DNA from: Agreia sp. PsM10
Lineage (GTDB): Bacteria; Actinomycetota; Actinomycetes; Actinomycetales; Microbacteriaceae
NCBI RefSeq assembly: GCF_030433855.1
Contig: NZ_JARUXC010000002.1
Location: 62,001 to 126,000 of the forward strand
DNA: 64,000 bases
Direction: 5' to 3'
Shown in pieces: positions 8,243-17,333 of the stretch. The stretch's first letter is position 1, and each line of letters starts with the position of its first letter. The notes under the pieces are model-generated. The model searched no databases and was not told the origin of the DNA. It saw only the letters and a list, made by a program, of their open reading frames with translations. Both the position numbers and the translations under genes were made by a program.

Positions 8243-9621
8243 TACGCCGAGGCCAGCGCCGCGGCCGAACGAGAAGAGACAGCCGGCAGCCCGAGCGTCT
8301 CGTGCAGGGTGGCGTTCTCGTCGTAGTCGGTGCGGTATACGCCGCGCTCCTGCAGCTCGGGAATGACCCGGTCGACGAACTCGTCGAGGCCGGTCGGGTT
8401 GGTGTTTCCCACGATGACGAAGCCGTCCGAGGCGTCCTCCTGCACGTGCCGGTTGATCGTCTCCGCGACGACGCCGGGCGTGCCCACGAAGGTGTGCTTC
8501 GCGGCGAACGAGATCACGAGCTCTCGAATCGACCAGCCGGATGCCGCGGCCTGTTCGCGCCACGCATTCGCCGTGGCGACAGGGTCGGTGTGCACGTGGG
8601 CGCGGCCCTTCGCGCCGCCCTCCGCCGTGACGACGGGGTCGATCTCGGGCAGCGGACCCTCGACGTCGTAGCCCGAGAGGTCGGTGTTCCACACCTGCTC
8701 GAGAAACGAGATGGCCGTCTGCGGGCTCACCTGCAGGCGGGAGATCTCGCGCGACCGCTCCAGCGCCTCGGCGTGCGTGTCGCCCAGGATGAAGGTGGCG
8801 GCGGGCAGGATCTTGAGCGAATCGCGGGGGCGACCCACCGCATCCAATCGCCCTTTCACGTCGTCGTAGAACGCGCGCCCGGCCTCGTAGTCGGCGTGCC
8901 TCGAGAAGATGACATCGGCCGAGCCGGTCGCGAAGTCGCGGCCGTCGGGCGAATCGCCGGCCTGCACGATCACCGGATGCCGCTGCGGGCTGGGCGGCAG
9001 GGTCGCGTAGCCGGTCACGTCGAACTGCGGTCCGTGGTGGTCGACGAGCCCGAGCCGAGAGGTGCGCACGAACTCGCCCGATGCCTTGTCGGCGACGATC
9101 GTGTCATCGGCCCAGCTGTCCCACAGCTGCGACGAGACGTCGAAGAACTCACTCGCGCGGCTGTAGCGGTCGGCGAGGTCGAGGAACTTGCCGCGACGGA
9201 AGTTCGCCCCGTGGAATGCGTCCGACGTGGTGACGATGTTCCAGCCGGCGCGGCCGCGACTGAGGTGGTCGAGGGTCGCGAGCTGCCTGGCCAGCTCGTA
9301 GGGCTCGTTGAAGGTCGAGCTCAGCGTTCCGACGAGCCCTATGTGAGACGTGACCCCGGCCAGCGCGGCGAGGATCGCGAGCGTGTTGGGGCGACCGACC
9401 ACGTCGAGGTCGTGGATGAGGCCGCGCGTCTCGCGCAGCCGCAGCCCTTCGGCCAGGAACAGGAAGTCGAACTTGCCGCGCTCCGCGTTCTGGGCGAAGT
9501 GACGGAACGACGAGAACGCGATCTGGCTCTGCGAACGCTCGTCGCTCCACACGGTGGTGTTGTTCACGCCGGGAAAGTGCGCGGCGAGGTGGATCTGCTT
9601 GACGGGCTTCTGAGTTGTCAT
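8242..9621 (-). CDS. NtaA/DmoA-family FMNH2-dependent monooxygenase (LLM class)
   Basis: Bacterial luciferase-like monooxygenase of 459 aa in the NtaA/SnaA/DszA/DmoA subgroup. Its N-terminus (QIHLAAHFPGVNNTTVW) and the SRGRAGWNIVTT and GANFRRGKF segments are typical of that subgroup. Such enzymes use reduced FMN and oxygen to cleave C-S or C-N bonds in compounds such as dimethyl sulfide, nitrilotriacetate or organosulfur heterocycles, and need a separate flavin reductase, none of which is seen here. The ATG overlaps the previous stop as ATGA. The neighbouring methionine and sulfur genes favour an organosulfur substrate, but this is inference. Confidence 0.85.
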   Translation of the reverse strand: MTTQKPVKQIHLAAHFPGVNNTTVWSDERSQSQIAFSSFRHFAQNAERGKFDFLFLAEGLRLRETRGLIHDLDVVGRPNTLAILAALAGVTSHIGLVGTLSSTFNEPYELARQLATLDHLSRGRAGWNIVTTSDAFHGANFRRGKFLDLADRYSRASEFFDVSSQLWDSWADDTIVADKASGEFVRTSRLGLVDHHGPQFDVTGYATLPPSPQRHPVIVQAGDSPDGRDFATGSADVIFSRHADYEAGRAFYDDVKGRLDAVGRPRDSLKILPAATFILGDTHAEALERSREISRLQVSPQTAISFLEQVWNTDLSGYDVEGPLPEIDPVVTAEGGAKGRAHVHTDPVATANAWREQAAASGWSIRELVISFAAKHTFVGTPGVVAETINRHVQEDASDGFVIVGNTNPTGLDEFVDRVIPELQERGVYRTDYDENATLHETLGLPAVSSRSAAALASA

Positions 9622-10868
9622 CGGCTGGCGCTTTCGATCAGTTCGGCGGTGTCGGGGCTGGCGCTCGCGTAGCGGTTGACGGCGCGCGCCAAACCGAGGC
9701 GTTCGCGCAACGACGACGCGGATGCCGGCCGCTCGAGCACGCCGGTCTCGGCGAGCACGGGCACGAGTTCGTGCGTGATGCGCTCGAGGTCGAGCGGCAG
9801 GCGCGCGGGGCGCAGGCGCACGCCGGTGATGCCGGCCTGCTGCCAGCGCAGCAGCTGCGCGGCCACCTTCTCTGCGGTGTCGGCCAGAATCAGGGCGTCG
9901 GATGCGTAGGGCGACCCGTGCAGGTCGTCGAGCGCCGCGAGGGCGGCGACGGCGGCCTCGCTCGTGTCCTCGATGAGCACCACGGCCTCGGTCCAGACGC
10001 GCAGCGGTTCGCCGGCGCGGCGCTCGACGGACAGCTCCGCGTCGCCGAGCTCGCCGAGGATCTGCTCGAGGTGCTCGTCGGAGTGCGGCGTGACGCCCAC
10101 GATGTCGGCCTGGGCGACGGCGAGCTCGTAGGGCACCGTCTGGTGAGCCAGAACGAAGACGACGGGCTGGCCCTGGGGCGATCGCGGCACGATCGACGGC
10201 CCCTTCACGCTGAAGTTCTCGCCGTCGAAGTCGACGTAGTGCAGCCGGTCGCGGTCGATGAAGCGGCCCGTCGGCACGTCGCGGATCACCGCGTCGTCCT
10301 CCCAGCTGTCCCAGAGTCGACGAGCCACCTCGATGGCGTCGGCGGCCTCGCCGAACAGGCTGCGGATGAGTGCTGTCTGCTCCTCGTCGGTGCCGCTCGC
10401 CGCGCGCGCGGGATCGAGCACGGGGATCTCGCGGCGGCCCACGTGGGCGGCCTCGTGGGAGCGGCCCGAGACCTGCACCCGCCATCCGGCCCACCCTTCG
10501 GAGACGTGATCGAGGGTCTGGATGCCCGTGGCCGTGTGGAACGGCTCGGTGTGCGTGGTGGTCACGGTCGGCACGATGCCGATGCCGGGCACCTGCGCCG
10601 CGATGGTGTTGGCGAGCAGCAGCGCGTCGAGCCGGCCGCGCACCTCGTCGCCGCGCAGCTCGAAGGGTCCGTAGCCACCGCTCTGCAGTCCGAAGGAGTC
10701 CTCGATGGTGACGAGGTCGATTCCGGCGGACTGCGCCTCGACGACGAGCGAGACCCAGTAGTCGGGGTCGAACAGGGCTTCGGGCCGCGCGGTGGCGTCG
10801 CGCCACGCGGCGGGATGCCAGCCGGCCCCGTCGAGGGCGACGCCGAGGTGGAACGGGGTGCGGCTCAT
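9618..10868 (-). CDS. LLM class flavin-dependent oxidoreductase
   Basis: Luciferase-like TIM-barrel flavoprotein of 416 aa. The N-terminus FHLGVALDGAGWHP and the segment GIGIVPTVTTTHTEPFHTA are typical of the LLM superfamily, followed by a substrate-facing insert with WDSWEDDAVI. It resembles the downstream NtaA-like enzyme in layout but is clearly a separate paralogue. It overlaps both neighbours by 4 bp (ATGA on each side), so the operon is probably translated as a block. Two different monooxygenases in one operon suggest either stepwise oxidation or a broader substrate range. Confidence 0.8.
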   Translation of the reverse strand: MSRTPFHLGVALDGAGWHPAAWRDATARPEALFDPDYWVSLVVEAQSAGIDLVTIEDSFGLQSGGYGPFELRGDEVRGRLDALLLANTIAAQVPGIGIVPTVTTTHTEPFHTATGIQTLDHVSEGWAGWRVQVSGRSHEAAHVGRREIPVLDPARAASGTDEEQTALIRSLFGEAADAIEVARRLWDSWEDDAVIRDVPTGRFIDRDRLHYVDFDGENFSVKGPSIVPRSPQGQPVVFVLAHQTVPYELAVAQADIVGVTPHSDEHLEQILGELGDAELSVERRAGEPLRVWTEAVVLIEDTSEAAVAALAALDDLHGSPYASDALILADTAEKVAAQLLRWQQAGITGVRLRPARLPLDLERITHELVPVLAETGVLERPASASSLRERLGLARAVNRYASASPDTAELIESASR

Positions 10869-11734
10869 CGCGCGTCGCCGTCCGTTCCGGCGCTCGGGTG
10901 CAGCGGCGTCTTCTCGCCGGCCTCGATGCCGACGGGCAGCCGGTTCTCGGCGGGAGGCAGCGGGCAGGTGGCGAACTCGGTGTAGGCGCAGGGCAGGTTC
11001 GTGGCCCTGTTGAAGTCGACGATCACGCGACCTGAGTCATCTGGTGCGTCGATCTGCAAAGAGCGGTTCGCGGCGTAGGTCGTGACCCCGCTGGTGGCGT
11101 CGGTGAAGAGCACGAACAGCGACCCGGGCGTGGGGCCGTTGAAGGCCGTGAGCGACAGCGGCTCGCCGGCGAGGTCGAACTCGACCGTGCCGGGGGAGTC
11201 GTAGATGTGCTCGAGCCCTTCGGCCACCGAGCCGACGGTCACCGGCCTCGGCTCGTCGAACGGGCGGAACGTTCCCTCGGCGGCCCACCTGCGGTTGGGC
11301 GGGTAGACCGGCGTGCCCTGATACTCGACGCGGGTCGGGTGCGATGGATGCCGCGGGCGCACGATATCGGCGCCGCCGCGGCGGGCCACTTCGAGCTCGG
11401 CGTCGCCTGAGATCACCGTGATGCCGCCGCGCTCGGGGATGACGCCGAACTCGTAGGTGACGGGTTCGGCGCCGCCGGCGATGGTCCGCCCGTCGACCAC
11501 GATCTGCTCTCCGTCTGCGAGGGTGACCACGGGGCCGGCGGCCGACGTCGACCACTCGCCCGGCGCATCCGGGTATCTCGTGGGCGTCTCGTCGAGCCAG
11601 TTGAGGCTCGTGACCGCGAGGAATCCGTGCGGGTCTGCGCGGTTCTTCTCGTGGGCCTCGTGCCATGCCTGCCACTCGGCCGCGAAGGCGGTGTCATCGA
11701 CGGCGGCTTCGGATTCTGACTGCAATGTGCTCAT
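10865..11734 (-). CDS. DUF1684 domain protein
   Basis: Protein of 289 aa covering essentially a whole DUF1684 domain, with the C-terminal hallmark DFNRATNLPCAYTEFATCPL followed by PPAENRLPVGIEAGEK. No catalytic function is established for the family. No signal peptide or membrane segment, so cytoplasmic. First gene of the operon with the two LLM enzymes and the MTOX-like oxidase. ATG at 11734 is preferred to the in-frame GTG at 11740, because a TAGCGT -10-like hexamer lies about 6 nt upstream of the ATG, suggesting a leaderless mRNA. Association with flavin monooxygenases suggests a helper or hydrolytic role, which is speculative. Confidence 0.8.
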   Translation of the reverse strand: MSTLQSESEAAVDDTAFAAEWQAWHEAHEKNRADPHGFLAVTSLNWLDETPTRYPDAPGEWSTSAAGPVVTLADGEQIVVDGRTIAGGAEPVTYEFGVIPERGGITVISGDAELEVARRGGADIVRPRHPSHPTRVEYQGTPVYPPNRRWAAEGTFRPFDEPRPVTVGSVAEGLEHIYDSPGTVEFDLAGEPLSLTAFNGPTPGSLFVLFTDATSGVTTYAANRSLQIDAPDDSGRVIVDFNRATNLPCAYTEFATCPLPPAENRLPVGIEAGEKTPLHPSAGTDGDAR

Positions 11735-11835
11735 GGTCACACGCTACGAACGTCGGCTGCTTTTCGCCGTGATGCCCCGACACAGAGAGTCATGGATGCA
11801 ACGCGAGGTAACGCAACTTGACGCCGCCCGCGAGT

Positions 11836-11897
11836 CCAGTAGCGCCCGATGCGGTCAATGGTGCCCGGTGCGCCGGTACCTCTTGTCCGCGGCGGGC
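11836..11897. repeat. 62-bp intergenic repeat, copy A
   Basis: Noncoding sequence about 84% identical (52 of 62 positions by hand alignment) to 34617-34678. The longest identical block is GTGCCCGGTGCGCCGGTA. Read on the minus strand it starts a few bases after the stop of an LLM gene and can fold through GTGCCCG...CGGGCAC. The rest of the 11741-11919 gap holds only the promoter of the DUF1684 operon. Confidence 0.7.
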
Positions 11898-11919
11898 ACT
11901 ACTGACGTTCGAGCAGGAG

Positions 11920-13362
11920 TCAGATCACCCAGTGCGGGCCGACCGTCGGCGCGACCGGTGCCTCGCGAAGGGGCTTCGTGAGGTTCAGGTGGCCTCGCAG
12001 GGTCTTCGCGTCGTAGCCCTCGTGCACGAGGCCGCGGCGCACCAGCTCGGGTACGACGGAGTGCGCGAACGCGTCGAACTGCTCGTGCAGGAACGCGCTC
12101 TGGATGGCGAAGCCGTCGGCGGCGCTGGCGCGGAACCAGGTCTCGAGGTGATCGGCGATGTCGATGGCCGATCCCACGACGAGCGGAGCCGCGATGGCCT
12201 GCGCGACGACGAGGTGCCGATAGGTGATCGGCCGTGCGCCGCCGACGGTGCGCCCGGAGCGCGCCTCGACGACCTCGAGCAGGCGCTGCCCCACGGCGTT
12301 GAAGCGCTCGGCGGTGGCGAGCGACACGGCCTCGTCGAGGCCGCGTTCGAGCAGGGGCAGTCCCACGGAGCGCAGGAGCGCCGAGGTCGACCGGCTCGCC
12401 GGCAGACCGAGAGCCTGCGCGCGGGGGCTGCCGTCGTCGAGGGGCACGAGCGCGACGAGCTCGTCGTAGATCGCGAAGGCGGCCTGTCGCGTCTCGCCCA
12501 CGATGGGCAGGATGGGAGCGATGATCGTGATGTCGCCGGGTGCCCGACCGGCCGCCGTCGCCCGGAGGCCCGCCTCGCGGTAGAACTTCACCGCATCTCC
12601 GAGGCTCGACGGCGCCACGATGTGGATGTCGGCGTGCGCCGCCGCGAACTCCCTGGCGCGAACCGAGACACCCGCGTGCACCACGGGTATCTGCCCCTGC
12701 ACGGGGCGCAGCGCATTGAGGGGCCCGGCCACGCTGAACCGCCTGCCCTCATGGTCGACCGGATCCACCCGTGAGTGGTCCACCAGGATTCCGCGCTTCG
12801 CGTCGGCCACGACGGCATCGTCGTCCCAGCTGTCCCAGAGGCTGCGCAGCAGCCGCACGTACTCGACCCCGGTCTCGAAGCGGTTGTCGTCGGCGCCGCC
12901 GGCATCCGTTCTGCCGAAATTCGCACCGGCCCTCGGGTCGGTTCCCACGGTCAGGTTGAGGCCGAAGCGCCCGCCGCTCAGACGGTCGATGGATGCCGCG
13001 GCCCGGGCGATCGCGTAGGGCTCGGAATGCGCGGTGCTGGCCGTGGCGATCAGCCCGATGCGGTTCGTGACGGCGGCGAGGTACGCGGCCGAGCTGAACG
13101 GATCGATGCGCGCCAGGAGCGACGGTTCCGTGTACTCGAGGTCGGGGCTCGACGACAGCCAGTCGCCCAGGAAGAGGAAGTCGAGGCCGGCCTTCTCTGC
13201 GGTGCGGGCGAGGCGTTTGAGCGCCGCCGGGTCGTTCGCCGGGTTCTTGTGGGCGCCGGGATACCGCCATCCGGACGGGAACGCCCCGAGCGTGCGCACC
13301 ATCGCCCCGAGAACCAGCTGTCCATCGCGTTCGAACATGCGGACAGGCGTGGGGGTGGTCAT
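11920..13362 (-). CDS. NtaA/SnaA-family FMN-dependent monooxygenase (third LLM enzyme)
   Basis: LLM-superfamily protein of 480 aa, FMNH2-dependent NtaA/SnaA/DszA type, with LDFLFLGDWLSSSPDLEY, SGGRFGLNLTVGTDPRAGANFG and WDSWDDDAVVADA segments. It is transcribed separately from the operon downstream, with 180 bp between them. A longer reading frame reaches 13410, but ATG at 13362 is chosen because the protein begins properly there and TTATGG lies about 7 nt upstream, consistent with a leaderless transcript. It is divergent from patB-metY, 98 bp away, suggesting shared regulation with thiol and methionine synthesis. Confidence 0.8.
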   Translation of the reverse strand: MTTPTPVRMFERDGQLVLGAMVRTLGAFPSGWRYPGAHKNPANDPAALKRLARTAEKAGLDFLFLGDWLSSSPDLEYTEPSLLARIDPFSSAAYLAAVTNRIGLIATASTAHSEPYAIARAAASIDRLSGGRFGLNLTVGTDPRAGANFGRTDAGGADDNRFETGVEYVRLLRSLWDSWDDDAVVADAKRGILVDHSRVDPVDHEGRRFSVAGPLNALRPVQGQIPVVHAGVSVRAREFAAAHADIHIVAPSSLGDAVKFYREAGLRATAAGRAPGDITIIAPILPIVGETRQAAFAIYDELVALVPLDDGSPRAQALGLPASRSTSALLRSVGLPLLERGLDEAVSLATAERFNAVGQRLLEVVEARSGRTVGGARPITYRHLVVAQAIAAPLVVGSAIDIADHLETWFRASAADGFAIQSAFLHEQFDAFAHSVVPELVRRGLVHEGYDAKTLRGHLNLTKPLREAPVAPTVGPHWVI

Positions 13363-13460
13363 GCGACGACCATAAGCGCGGAGACGGGGAACGCCGAGGG
13401 CCGATGACACATGGCGTAAAGCAGGAACGGGATCGGGCGCGTTGTCCGTACGATCGCTGC

Positions 13461-14660
13461 ATGACTCACGCCCGCTTCGACCACATCACCCGTGCCGAGC
13501 TGAGCATCCCCTCGAGCCGCAAGTGGAGCCTGCACCCCGGAACCATCGGAGCCTGGGTGGCCGAGATGGACTTCGGAACGGCGCCGCAGGTGACCCGCGC
13601 GCTGCATCAGGCCATCGACGACGGCAACCTGGGCTACCTGGCTCCGGCGACCTCGCACGAGATGGGCAAGGCCACCGCGGCCTGGCACCGCGACGAGTAC
13701 GGCTGGGATTTTCCATGGCAGAACGTGCACGCCGTCTCCGACGTGATGGCCGCGCTCGAGGTGGCCATCACCAAGTTCTCGCCATCCGGAACGGGGGTCA
13801 TCATCCCCACGCCGGCGTACATGCCGTTCCTCAGCTTCGTTCCCACGCTGGGCCGCGAGGTCTTCGAGGTTCCCGGGGTCGTGAACGCCGACGGCCGCTG
13901 GCAGCACGACCTCGCCGGGCTCGAGGCGGCCTTCCGCGCCGGCGCCCGCACGCTCATTCTCTGCAACCCGCAGAACCCCACCGGAACGGTGCTCACGCGC
14001 GACGAGCTCGAGGCGATCGCCCGCATCGTCGACCGGCACAACGGGCGTGTGTTCGCCGACGAGATCCATGCGCCCCTGCGCTACGACGGCGTCGCGCACA
14101 TCCCGTACGCGTCGCTGTCCGAGACCACGGCGAGGCACACGATCACGTCGACGTCGGCATCGAAGGCCTGGAACCTGCCCGGCCTGAAGACCGCGCAGCT
14201 GATCACCTCGAACACGTCAGACGAGGAGCTGTACCAGACCTTCGGGTTCGCGGTCATGCACGGGGCCGCCACCCCGGGCGTGATCGCCGCGACCGTCGCC
14301 TACACCGAGGGGCGCGAGTGGCTGGGCGAGGTCGTCGACTACCTCGACGGCAACCGCCGGCTTCTCGGGGAGCTGCTCGACGAGCACCTGCCCGAGGTGC
14401 GCTACACGATCCCGGATGCGACGTACATCGCCTGGCTGGACTGCTCCGATCTGCGGATCGACGGCTCGGTCGCCGACTTCTTCCGCCTCGAGGCGGGCGT
14501 CACGCTCACCGACGGATCCCTCTGCGGTCGCGGCTACGAGGGGTACGCGCGCCTCATCTTCGCCATGCCCCGGCCCATCCTCGAGCAGGCGGTGCTCGAC
14601 ATGGCGGCCGCCGTGCGTCGATGTCTCAGCCCTTCAGCCAAAGAAAGCAGTGTTCTGTGA
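13461..14660 (+). CDS. patB: MalY/PatB-type PLP-dependent C-S (cystathionine beta-) lyase
   Basis: Fold type I aminotransferase-like enzyme of 399 aa with the MalY/PatB signature: N-terminal SSRKWSLHPGTIGAWVAEMD, the CNPQNPTG motif, and the PLP lysine K235 in SASKAWNLPG. PatB-type enzymes split cystathionine, cysteine or S-alkyl-cysteines into pyruvate, ammonia and a thiol. ATG 13461 is chosen over 13404 because TACGAT lies 6 nt upstream (leaderless arrangement) and homology begins there. The stop overlaps the GTG of metY (GTGA). The thiol it releases would be the natural substrate of the next enzyme. Confidence 0.88.
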   Translation: MTHARFDHITRAELSIPSSRKWSLHPGTIGAWVAEMDFGTAPQVTRALHQAIDDGNLGYLAPATSHEMGKATAAWHRDEYGWDFPWQNVHAVSDVMAALEVAITKFSPSGTGVIIPTPAYMPFLSFVPTLGREVFEVPGVVNADGRWQHDLAGLEAAFRAGARTLILCNPQNPTGTVLTRDELEAIARIVDRHNGRVFADEIHAPLRYDGVAHIPYASLSETTARHTITSTSASKAWNLPGLKTAQLITSNTSDEELYQTFGFAVMHGAATPGVIAATVAYTEGREWLGEVVDYLDGNRRLLGELLDEHLPEVRYTIPDATYIAWLDCSDLRIDGSVADFFRLEAGVTLTDGSLCGRGYEGYARLIFAMPRPILEQAVLDMAAAVRRCLSPSAKESSVL

Positions 14661-15997
14661 CCGATGCGAACCAGCCCGCGACCGATGCCGCGCAGCCCGA
14701 ATACGACTGGCAGGGCTACGCCTTCGACACCCGCCAGGTGCACGCCGGCGAGTACGACGACCTCAACGCCGGAGCCCGCGTCTCGCCCATCGCGATGACC
14801 GCCGGCTACCGCTTCGACTCGTTCGACGACGCCCGTGACAGGTTCTCCGGAGACGCCGACGGACTCATCTACTCCCGACAGCGCAACCCCTCAGGAGCCG
14901 TGGCCGAGAAGCGCATCGCCTCGCTCGAAGGGGGCTCGGAGGCCATCGTCGTCTCGTCGGGGCAGGCTGCGATCACCGCGGCCCTGCTCGCGCTCGCGGA
15001 GAACGGCGAGCGCATCGTGTCGACCGCCAGCATCTACAGCGGAACGCGGGTGCTCTTCGGGCGCAGCTTCGCCCGCTTCGGTGTCTCGGTCGACTACGTG
15101 TGGAACACGGCGGACGACGACGAGTGGGATCGCGTCATCCAGCCGAACACGAAGGCGATCTTCACCGAGACCATCCCCAATCCCAAGAACGACATCGTCG
15201 ACATCGACCAGGTGGCCCGGGTGGCCGCCCGGCACGGCATCCCCCTCGTGGTCGACAACACGATCGCGTCGCCCTACGTGATCCGCCCGATCGAGCACGG
15301 CGCCGCCGTGGTCGTGCACTCGTCGACGAAGTTCCTCTCGGGCCACGGCGCCGGGCTCTCCGGGGCGATCGTCGATGGGGGCACGTTCGACTGGGCCGCC
15401 TCGGAGAGGCGCTATCCGCTGCTGACCGAGCCGCAGACATCCGGTGGCAGATCGCTGCTCGAGCGCTACGGCCGCACCGGCTACGCGCGGCTCGCGCGCG
15501 AGGCCGTGGTCAACGACATCGGGCCGGCGCTGTCGCCCTTCAACTCGTTCCTGCTGCACCAGGGAATAGAGACCCTGTCACTGCGCATGGAACGGCACCT
15601 CGACAGCTCGGTCACGATCGCCCGCTGGCTCGAGCAGCACCCGAAGGTCGAGAGCGTCGACTTCGCCGGGCTGGAATCCAACCCGGCGTACGAGCTGGCG
15701 CAGCGTCTGTACGGTGGCCGCACCGGGTCGGTCTTCGCCGTGACCGTTCGCGGGGGAGCAGCCGGGGCACGGAGCTTCCTCGACGGCCTGCGTGTCATCT
15801 CCCGCATGACGAACATCGGCGACGTGCGGTCGATGGCGCTGCATCCCGCCACGACGACGCACATCTCGTTCACCGAGGAGCTGCGGCAGAGACTGGGAAT
15901 CACCCCGGGGCTCATCAGGCTGTCGGTCGGCATCGAGGACGTGAACGATCTCATCGCCGACCTCGACCAGGCGCTCGCCCGCGTCATCGTTCCCTGA
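14657..15997 (+). CDS. metY: O-acetylhomoserine sulfhydrylase / Cys-Met metabolism PLP enzyme (MetY-like)
   Basis: Cys/Met metabolism gamma-family PLP enzyme of 446 aa. It has the N-terminal DTRQVHAGE motif typical of MetY, SSGQAAITAALLAL in the PLP phosphate region, and the Schiff-base lysine K225 in SSTKFLSGHG. MetY enzymes condense O-acetylhomoserine with sulfide, or with methanethiol to make methionine directly. Coupled to patB by a GTGA overlap, the pair could recycle methanethiol from S-methylated compounds into methionine. A homocysteine gamma-lyase or methionine gamma-lyase role cannot be excluded. The TGA stop is supplied by a dispersed palindromic repeat, giving a C-terminus ending VIVP. 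Confidence 0.85.
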   Translation: MTDANQPATDAAQPEYDWQGYAFDTRQVHAGEYDDLNAGARVSPIAMTAGYRFDSFDDARDRFSGDADGLIYSRQRNPSGAVAEKRIASLEGGSEAIVVSSGQAAITAALLALAENGERIVSTASIYSGTRVLFGRSFARFGVSVDYVWNTADDDEWDRVIQPNTKAIFTETIPNPKNDIVDIDQVARVAARHGIPLVVDNTIASPYVIRPIEHGAAVVVHSSTKFLSGHGAGLSGAIVDGGTFDWAASERRYPLLTEPQTSGGRSLLERYGRTGYARLAREAVVNDIGPALSPFNSFLLHQGIETLSLRMERHLDSSVTIARWLEQHPKVESVDFAGLESNPAYELAQRLYGGRTGSVFAVTVRGGAAGARSFLDGLRVISRMTNIGDVRSMALHPATTTHISFTEELRQRLGITPGLIRLSVGIEDVNDLIADLDQALARVIVP

Positions 15998-16049
15998 GCC
16001 TGTCGAAGGGAACCTCAGCGGACGTGCCCTTCGACGGGCTCAGGGAACG
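15988..16049. repeat. Inverted pair of CGTTCCCTGAGCC-type dispersed repeats
   Basis: A 23-bp copy beginning CGTTCCCTGAGCC and ending CGAAGGG (15988-16010) is followed after 16 nt by its inverse (16027-16049), forming a large hairpin between the convergent metY and ArsR-SRPBCC genes. It holds the metY stop. Related copies lie at 36126-36172, 44637-44682 and 63169-63191. Confidence 0.85.
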
Positions 16050-16051
16050 GA

Positions 16052-16804
16052 TCAGGTGTACATCAGCGAACCCGGCGTGGTGAGCTTCTCGCCGGTCTCG
16101 AGCAGGGTCTTGAGGCCGGAGAGGATCATCGGCCAGCCGCCGTACAGCTCCTCGTTCGCGCCCTCGCGCAGCTCGTCGTGGGTCACGACGAGGCGGCACG
16201 AGTCTCCGACCTGCTCGATCTCCCACGTGATGCGGGTGGTGCCCTCGGAGGCGACCTCGTCGCTCCAGCGCGCCACCATCGACTGCACCAGTCTGCGAGG
16301 CGGATCGACCACGAGGTTCACCCCGTCGCCGAGGGGCGCGTTGGCCTTGGGATTGGTCTGCACATAGCTCGACCCCTCGGTGAAGTCCGACTCGATGCGA
16401 TTGCCGAAGCTGTAGACGCTGCGCATCTCGGTGTCGGTGATCGCGTGCCACAGACGCTCGGGCGTCGTGCGGATGTAGATCTCGAATACCTTCTCCATGG
16501 TTCTCTCCAGTTCTGTCTTGAGGTCGCTGAGAGCGGCCGTCCAGGGTTCCGCGTACTTGCTCGTCCACCGGTCGTGCACGAGCCGGATGGGCACGGGATT
16601 GAGGAAGTGCAGCTTCTCGCGGCCTCGTCGTCGAGTGACCACGAGCCGTGCCTCCTCCAGGATTCCCACATGCTTCATCACGCCGAAGCGGCTCATGTCG
16701 AACCGCGCCTCGAGTGCGCCGAGGGTCTGGCCGTCTTCGATGAACAGCGCGTCGAGGATCGCCCGCCGCGTGGGGTCTGCCAGAGCCCGGAACACCTCGT
16801 CCAT
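16052..16804 (-). CDS. ArsR-family winged-helix regulator fused to SRPBCC (AHSA1-like) domain
   Basis: Two-domain protein of 250 aa. An N-terminal ArsR-type winged helix (about 1-95, start MDEVFRALADPTRRAILDAL, recognition helix around MSRFGVMKHVGIL) is joined to a C-terminal SRPBCC/AHSA1 ligand-binding domain (about 105-245, EIYIRTTPERLWHAITD). The conserved metal-binding cysteines of SmtB/ArsR are not seen, so it more likely senses a hydrophobic ligand. An in-frame GTG at 16834 would add 10 residues but falls inside the palindromic operator. ATG 16804 fits a leaderless mRNA from the promoter described next. Divergent from an acetyltransferase gene. Confidence 0.85.
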   Translation of the reverse strand: MDEVFRALADPTRRAILDALFIEDGQTLGALEARFDMSRFGVMKHVGILEEARLVVTRRRGREKLHFLNPVPIRLVHDRWTSKYAEPWTAALSDLKTELERTMEKVFEIYIRTTPERLWHAITDTEMRSVYSFGNRIESDFTEGSSYVQTNPKANAPLGDGVNLVVDPPRRLVQSMVARWSDEVASEGTTRITWEIEQVGDSCRLVVTHDELREGANEELYGGWPMILSGLKTLLETGEKLTTPGSLMYT

Positions 16805-16841
16805 GCCGTCAAAAATAGGTGACTGTTTGGTCACCTGTCAA
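16804..16841 (-). promoter_or_regulatory. Leaderless promoter with perfect inverted-repeat operator
   Basis: On the minus strand a consensus -35 TTGACA (16841-16836) and -10 TATTTT (16817-16812) are 18 bp apart, and the ATG of the ArsR-SRPBCC gene follows after 7 nt. The spacer is occupied by AGGTGAC-N6-GTCACCT (16817-16836), a perfect 7-bp-arm palindrome, well placed for autorepression by the ArsR domain and perhaps for control of the divergent acetyltransferase. Confidence 0.65.
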
Positions 16842-16871
16842 GGATTCTCTTCCGTTGCTACGCTCGATCGA

Positions 16872-17333
16872 ATGATCCGACCGATACCCGTGGATCCGCG
16901 CGACACCGCGGAATTGCATGACTTTCTCGCGGAGGCCGACCTTACGACGGCCGGGCTGGATGTGCGGGGCGCGCGGTACTGGATCGTGCGAGGGGAGCGG
17001 GGCGAGATCGTCGGCAGCACGGGCTTCGAGCGGTCGCCCTCGGCGCCCGACGCCCTGATCCGCAGCGTGGCCGTCGCCTCCTCCGTTCGAGCAGCCGGAG
17101 TCGGCAGCGAGTTGGCGCGGTTCGCCCTCGATGCGGCGCGGGCTGCGGGCATCGAGCATGCCTGGCTGTTCAGTCGGCGCTCCGGCCCGTTCTGGCAGAA
17201 GCTCGGCTTCGAGCGGGTGTCGACCGCATCGCTGGCCGCGGCTCTCGGCGAGACGACGCAGGTCGCCCTCTTCCGGCGGACCGGGCAGCTCGACCGCGAG
17301 GTCGCCTGGAAGCGCGTCGTTCACATTCGGTAA
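16872..17333 (+). CDS. GNAT family N-acetyltransferase
   Basis: Single-domain GNAT of 153 aa with the acetyl-CoA-binding region VAVASSVRAAGVGSELARFA (about 69-88) and a later FWQKLGFERV motif. The sequence loosely recalls ArsN2-type acetyltransferases, but the substrate is not determined. It is divergent from the ArsR-SRPBCC gene and 68 bp from it, suggesting control by that regulator. In some sulfur-salvage pathways an acetyltransferase N-acetylates S-modified cysteine before monooxygenase cleavage; the nearby LLM enzymes make that an attractive but unproved role. Confidence 0.75.
   Translation: MIRPIPVDPRDTAELHDFLAEADLTTAGLDVRGARYWIVRGERGEIVGSTGFERSPSAPDALIRSVAVASSVRAAGVGSELARFALDAARAAGIEHAWLFSRRSGPFWQKLGFERVSTASLAAALGETTQVALFRRTGQLDREVAWKRVVHIR

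Noticed and set aside
13442-14656. Extension of the metY frame upstream across patB
   Set aside because: The frame is open by chance in high-GC DNA. metY homology starts at GTG 14657, which overlaps the patB stop.
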